Assembly (NCBI GenBank): GCA_934591705.1
Contig: CAKTPM010000017.1
Span: forward strand, 1-34,863
Direction: 5' to 3'
DNA from: an uncultured Oscillospiraceae bacterium
GTDB lineage: Bacteria > Bacillota > Clostridia > Oscillospirales > Oscillospiraceae
DNA: 34,863 bases
Shown here piece after piece: positions 32,493-34,863 of this stretch. Position 1 is the first letter of the stretch. Each line of letters starts with the position of its first letter. A program made the translations under genes and the position numbers. The notes beneath the pieces were generated by a model. The model saw nothing but the letters and a program-made list of their open reading frames with translations. It was not told the DNA's origin and made no database searches.

Positions 32493-32521
32493 ATTTTATC
32501 ATGCCGGCGGCAAATTTGCAA
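32493..32521 (-). promoter_or_regulatory. Promoter of the pseudouridine synthase gene
   Basis: On the minus strand TTGCAA and TAAAAT (in TGATAAAAT) are 17 bp apart. It is divergent from the blaI promoter, with 10 bp between the two -35 boxes. Confidence 0.7.
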
Positions 32522-32531
32522 GAAATACCCC

Positions 32532-32560
32532 TTGACAAGGGAGGTCTAATCGGTTAGACT
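32532..32560 (+). promoter_or_regulatory. Promoter of the blaI-M56 operon
   Basis: A perfect TTGACA (32532-32537) and TAGACT (32555-32560) are 17 bp apart. The -10 lies in the right arm of the operator. Confidence 0.82.
32544..32559. promoter_or_regulatory. BlaI-type operator 1
   Basis: GTCTAATCGGTTAGAC is an inverted repeat with perfect 6-bp arms in the promoter spacer and -10. Binding there would block RNA polymerase. Confidence 0.78.
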
Positions 32561-32569
32561 CAAGCCAAG

Positions 32570-32585
32570 GTCTAACGAATTCGAC
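32570..32585. promoter_or_regulatory. BlaI-type operator 2
   Basis: GTCTAACGAATTCGAC is a second, slightly imperfect copy. Its centre lies 26 bp after that of operator 1, just before the ribosome site. Confidence 0.62.
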
Positions 32586-32601
32586 CCAGGAGGAATTGCC
32601 C

Positions 32602-32973
32602 ATGGAAACCCCAAAAATATTTGAAAGCGAGCTGCGCTTCTGCGAGATACTCTGGCAGCATGAGCCGGTGAAAAGCAGCGAGCTGGTGCGCCTGTGTGCC
32701 CAGGAGCTGGGCTGGAAGAAATCCACCACCTATACCGTCATCAAGCGCCTGACGGAGCGGGGGGTGGTGCGGACCCAGGACGCACTGGTCACGGCCCTGG
32801 TGGGCCGTGAGACGGTGCAGAAGGCCGAGAGCCGGGCCTTTGTGGAGAAGAATTTTCACGGCAGCCTGCCCGGCTTTTTGAACGCCTTTGTAGGCGGCAA
32901 GGGGCTCACCCCGGCAGAGGCCGATGAGCTGCGGCGGATGATCGACAAGTTCGAGGAGGAGAGCCATGAGTGA
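32602..32973 (+). CDS. BlaI/MecI/CopY-family transcriptional repressor
   Basis: A 123-aa winged-helix repressor. The DNA-binding part (about 1-70) begins FESELRFCEILWQHEPVKSS and continues KKSTTYTVIKRLTERGVVRT, the family recognition helix. The C-terminal dimerisation helix pair holds NFHGSLPGFLNAFVGG and EADELRRMIDKFEEE. In blaI/mecI systems the repressor is cleaved after the membrane partner is activated. AGGAGGA precedes ATG 32602. It overlaps the next gene by 8 bp. Two matching operators lie directly upstream, so autoregulation is expected. No beta-lactamase or penicillin-binding protein gene is visible next to it, so the signal need not be a beta-lactam. Confidence 0.93.
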   Translation: METPKIFESELRFCEILWQHEPVKSSELVRLCAQELGWKKSTTYTVIKRLTERGVVRTQDALVTALVGRETVQKAESRAFVEKNFHGSLPGFLNAFVGGKGLTPAEADELRRMIDKFEEESHE

Positions 32974-34863
32974 TCTGTTCGGCAAGGTATTAGAGCTGTC
33001 CTGGCAGGCGGGGCTCATCGCCCTGGCCGTGATGGCGGTGCGGCTCTTGCTGCGCCGCCGGGTATCCCGCCGCGCCATCTGCCTGCTGTGGGCGCTGGTG
33101 GCGCTGCGGCTTTTGCTGCCGGTGAGCATGACGGTGAAAAGCCCTGTAAGCATGCAGCCGGAGGTGGCTCCGGTGAGCCGGGCCTATCAGCAGCTGCAGC
33201 AGACCCAGCTGCAGGATATTCCCCCGGCTGCCCCCGGCGAGGCCGCCTCGGCGGGCGCGGCGGAGCAGCCGCAGCCGCCGGCTGCCGCGGGCAAAGCGCC
33301 GGATACGCTGGCCCGGGCCCTGCCGTGGATATGGTGCCTCGGCATGGGCGCGATGGCGGCATATATGCTCCTGAGCATCGCGTGGATGCGCTTTATGCTT
33401 CGGCGCGCAGAGCGCGTGGAGGGCAATGTCTACCGCTGCAGCCGCTGGAGAACGCCCTTCGTGCTGGGCGTCTTCGCCCCGCGCATCTATGTGCCCGCCG
33501 GGGTACCGCAGGAGGATCTGCCCCAGGTGCTGGCCCATGAGCGCTGCCACATCCGCCGGGGAGACCATGTCTGCAAGCCCCTGGCGTTCCTGCTCTTGGC
33601 GGTGCACTGGTTCAACCCCGTGCTCTGGATGGCGTATATCCTGCTGGGGCGGGATATGGAGAACGCCTGTGACGAAACGGTGCTTCGGGACGCCGATGCC
33701 GCGCAGCGGGCGGCCTATTCCCGGGCGCTGGTCAGCTGCGCCGCCGCACCCAGGATGGCGGCGGTGTGCCCCCTGGCCTTCGGTGAGGTGGCGGTGAAAG
33801 AAAGGGTGAAGAATGTGCTGCACTATAAAAAGCCCGCTCTCTGGGCGGCGGTGATGCTGGTCATCGCGGCGCTGGTCATCGGCGCGTGCCTTTTGACGAA
33901 GCCCGCCCATTTGCAGACGGGGACTTTGGACGCGGAGAAGCTCTTCTCCCTGCGGACGCCGCTGGAGGATAACGCCGCCGTGGGCGCGATACTGGAGGCG
34001 CTGGGGATGCCGGAGATGGGCGGGGAATACCTGCTGGAGAAGCCGGTGGAGTACGAATACTATGTCCGACTGGAAACGGCGCGGGAGCCCTACGGCGTTG
34101 TGGTGCGCTACGCCTTTGCAGGCGCGCTGCCGCAGCGCACCGCGGAGTGGAACCGGGAGATGGCCCGGCGGGGCTATCTGGCGCTGGCACTCATCGACAA
34201 CGCGGAATGGCTGCGGTGGGAGGACGTCGGTGCGGAAGGGGAGACCCCTGTGTCCGGCACGGTGTACGCCGGGGACTATGTGGCGGCGGACTACAACGCC
34301 GTGCGGGGGAGCGCCGCGGGCCTGCAGGCGCTGATGGATACCCTGCAGGCGTGTCTGGAGGACGGCTCCATCGCGTACTATCCCGGCGACGCCCTGTCGG
34401 ACTTCACGGAGATCACCCCGTGGCCCATACTGGGCGAGGACGGCGTGGTCAGTGCAAAGGCGGAGGATTACGGTATTGTGTATGGTGCGGCGCAGCTGCC
34501 GGACTGGGAGACCGTTCCCCTGAGCTATCTGTGCGCGTACTACCTCAACGGTGACGGCGCGTATGCCGAGGGTGCCATGGACGTGCTGGCGCACCGCTAC
34601 CAGCAAGCCCCCAGCACGGTGAAGGCGTATCTCCGCCGGCTGGCGGGACAGCAAGCCCCCGATGGCCGCGGCGACGCGGCGGAGGTGCTGCTGCAGGATA
34701 TTTCCCGGTATGCCATGTCCCAGTTGACCGGCGGGCTGCCGGTGGTCGCCAGTTATGAGAGGGACCAGCTGAGCATCGCCGTGTCGGAGGTCTATTCCGT
34801 GACGTACCGCACGGTGACATACGACGAGAATTACAGCGAGGACATCCCGGTGTATGAGGTGGG
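32966..34863 (+). CDS. BlaR1/MecR1-type M56 membrane metallopeptidase with unfamiliar sensor domain (partial, runs off the right edge)
   Basis: The reading frame from ATG 32966 is open to the window end (632 complete codons). Transmembrane segments are at about residues 10-26 and 38-52 and, after an Ala/Pro/Gln-rich loop, near 115-140. The M56 peptidase core has LAHERCHIRRGDH (zinc motif HExxH: H191, E192, H195) and ENACDETVLRDA, which supplies the third ligand. KERVKNVLHYKK and a further membrane helix (ALWAAVMLVIAALVIGACLL, about 290-310) follow. Beyond it lies a >300-residue extracellular part that is not the penicillin-binding transpeptidase domain of BlaR1 and that I do not recognise. 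It is the likely sensor. It overlaps blaI by 8 bp. Confidence 0.88.
   Translation, partial: MSDLFGKVLELSWQAGLIALAVMAVRLLLRRRVSRRAICLLWALVALRLLLPVSMTVKSPVSMQPEVAPVSRAYQQLQQTQLQDIPPAAPGEAASAGAAEQPQPPAAAGKAPDTLARALPWIWCLGMGAMAAYMLLSIAWMRFMLRRAERVEGNVYRCSRWRTPFVLGVFAPRIYVPAGVPQEDLPQVLAHERCHIRRGDHVCKPLAFLLLAVHWFNPVLWMAYILLGRDMENACDETVLRDADAAQRAAYSRALVSCAAAPRMAAVCPLAFGEVAVKERVKNVLHYKKPALWAAVMLVIAALVIGACLLTKPAHLQTGTLDAEKLFSLRTPLEDNAAVGAILEALGMPEMGGEYLLEKPVEYEYYVRLETAREPYGVVVRYAFAGALPQRTAEWNREMARRGYLALALIDNAEWLRWEDVGAEGETPVSGTVYAGDYVAADYNAVRGSAAGLQALMDTLQACLEDGSIAYYPGDALSDFTEITPWPILGEDGVVSAKAEDYGIVYGAAQLPDWETVPLSYLCAYYLNGDGAYAEGAMDVLAHRYQQAPSTVKAYLRRLAGQQAPDGRGDAAEVLLQDISRYAMSQLTGGLPVVASYERDQLSIAVSEVYSVTYRTVTYDENYSEDIPVYEV

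Overview
The window reads as a chromosomal segment of a GC-rich, low-sporulation-signature member of the Clostridia, most like the Oscillospiraceae/Ruminococcaceae. The evidence is two Firmicutes-type T-box leaders (in front of pheST and alaS), strong AGGAGG ribosome binding sites, housekeeping sigma-A promoters (TTGACA / TATAAT, usually 17 bp apart) and clostridial families such as DUF4250, DUF436/YwlG, DUF2974, PrdX-type editing proteins and BlaI/M56 pairs. Nearly everything is core or near-core chromosome. I see no tRNA, rRNA, CRISPR array, transposase, integrase or phage gene.

Layout. (1) 1-1962, minus strand: promoter, Phe T-box, pheS, and the start of pheT running off the left edge. (2) 2068-4714, plus: nnrD (NAD(P)H-hydrate repair), a lipoprotein of unknown role, and alr (D-alanine supply). 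They converge on a mazF/pemK toxin gene that has no visible antitoxin. A stem-loop-rich stretch lies upstream of mazF, followed by nrdR. (3) 5860-7170: a visibly AT-rich insert holding one BspA-type leucine-rich-repeat lipoprotein with its own consensus promoter and terminator, the best horizontal-transfer candidate here. (4) 7224-10721, minus: dnaG-rpoD (macromolecular synthesis operon) with a trailing cupin gene. (5) 10911-14274: cca (minus) and murC-ybaK/prdX-like (plus), fired from two overlapping divergent promoters that share one ATTATAAT. (6) 14348-15909: a tiny membrane protein, ywlG, and an ECF-transporter S component divergent from a MocR/PdxR-type regulator. (7) 15910-18750: mocR, a GreA-like factor and a LysR regulator in one plus-strand run. 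(8) 18784-22758: another tiny membrane protein, a HAD phosphatase divergent from a RarD-type permease, a stand-alone PTS EIIC_2-like membrane protein, and a nicotinamidase-like hydrolase. (9) 22884-26021: tmk-mltG-U32 peptidase operon. (10) 26081-30394: a YoaK/DUF1275 membrane protein (minus), then Ala T-box, alaS, DUF4250 and a HIT protein. (11) 30534-34863: a DUF2974 alpha/beta-hydrolase-like protein, an RluA-family pseudouridine synthase, and a BlaI-type repressor with a BlaR1/M56-type membrane metallopeptidase. The last carries a large unfamiliar extracellular domain and is cut by the right edge.

Functionally the window combines translation (pheST, alaS, cca, editing protein, pseudouridine synthase), DNA replication and precursor supply (dnaG, tmk, nrdR), transcription (rpoD, greA-like) and cell wall synthesis (alr, murC, mltG). 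The most interesting non-routine points are the structured region upstream of the lone mazF, the AT-rich BspA-like insert, two cases of face-to-face overlapping divergent promoters, a perfect 16-bp palindrome in front of dnaG, an inverted repeat between the MocR regulator and the ECF S component, and the BlaI/M56 pair with a non-penicillin-binding sensor domain and two visible operators.
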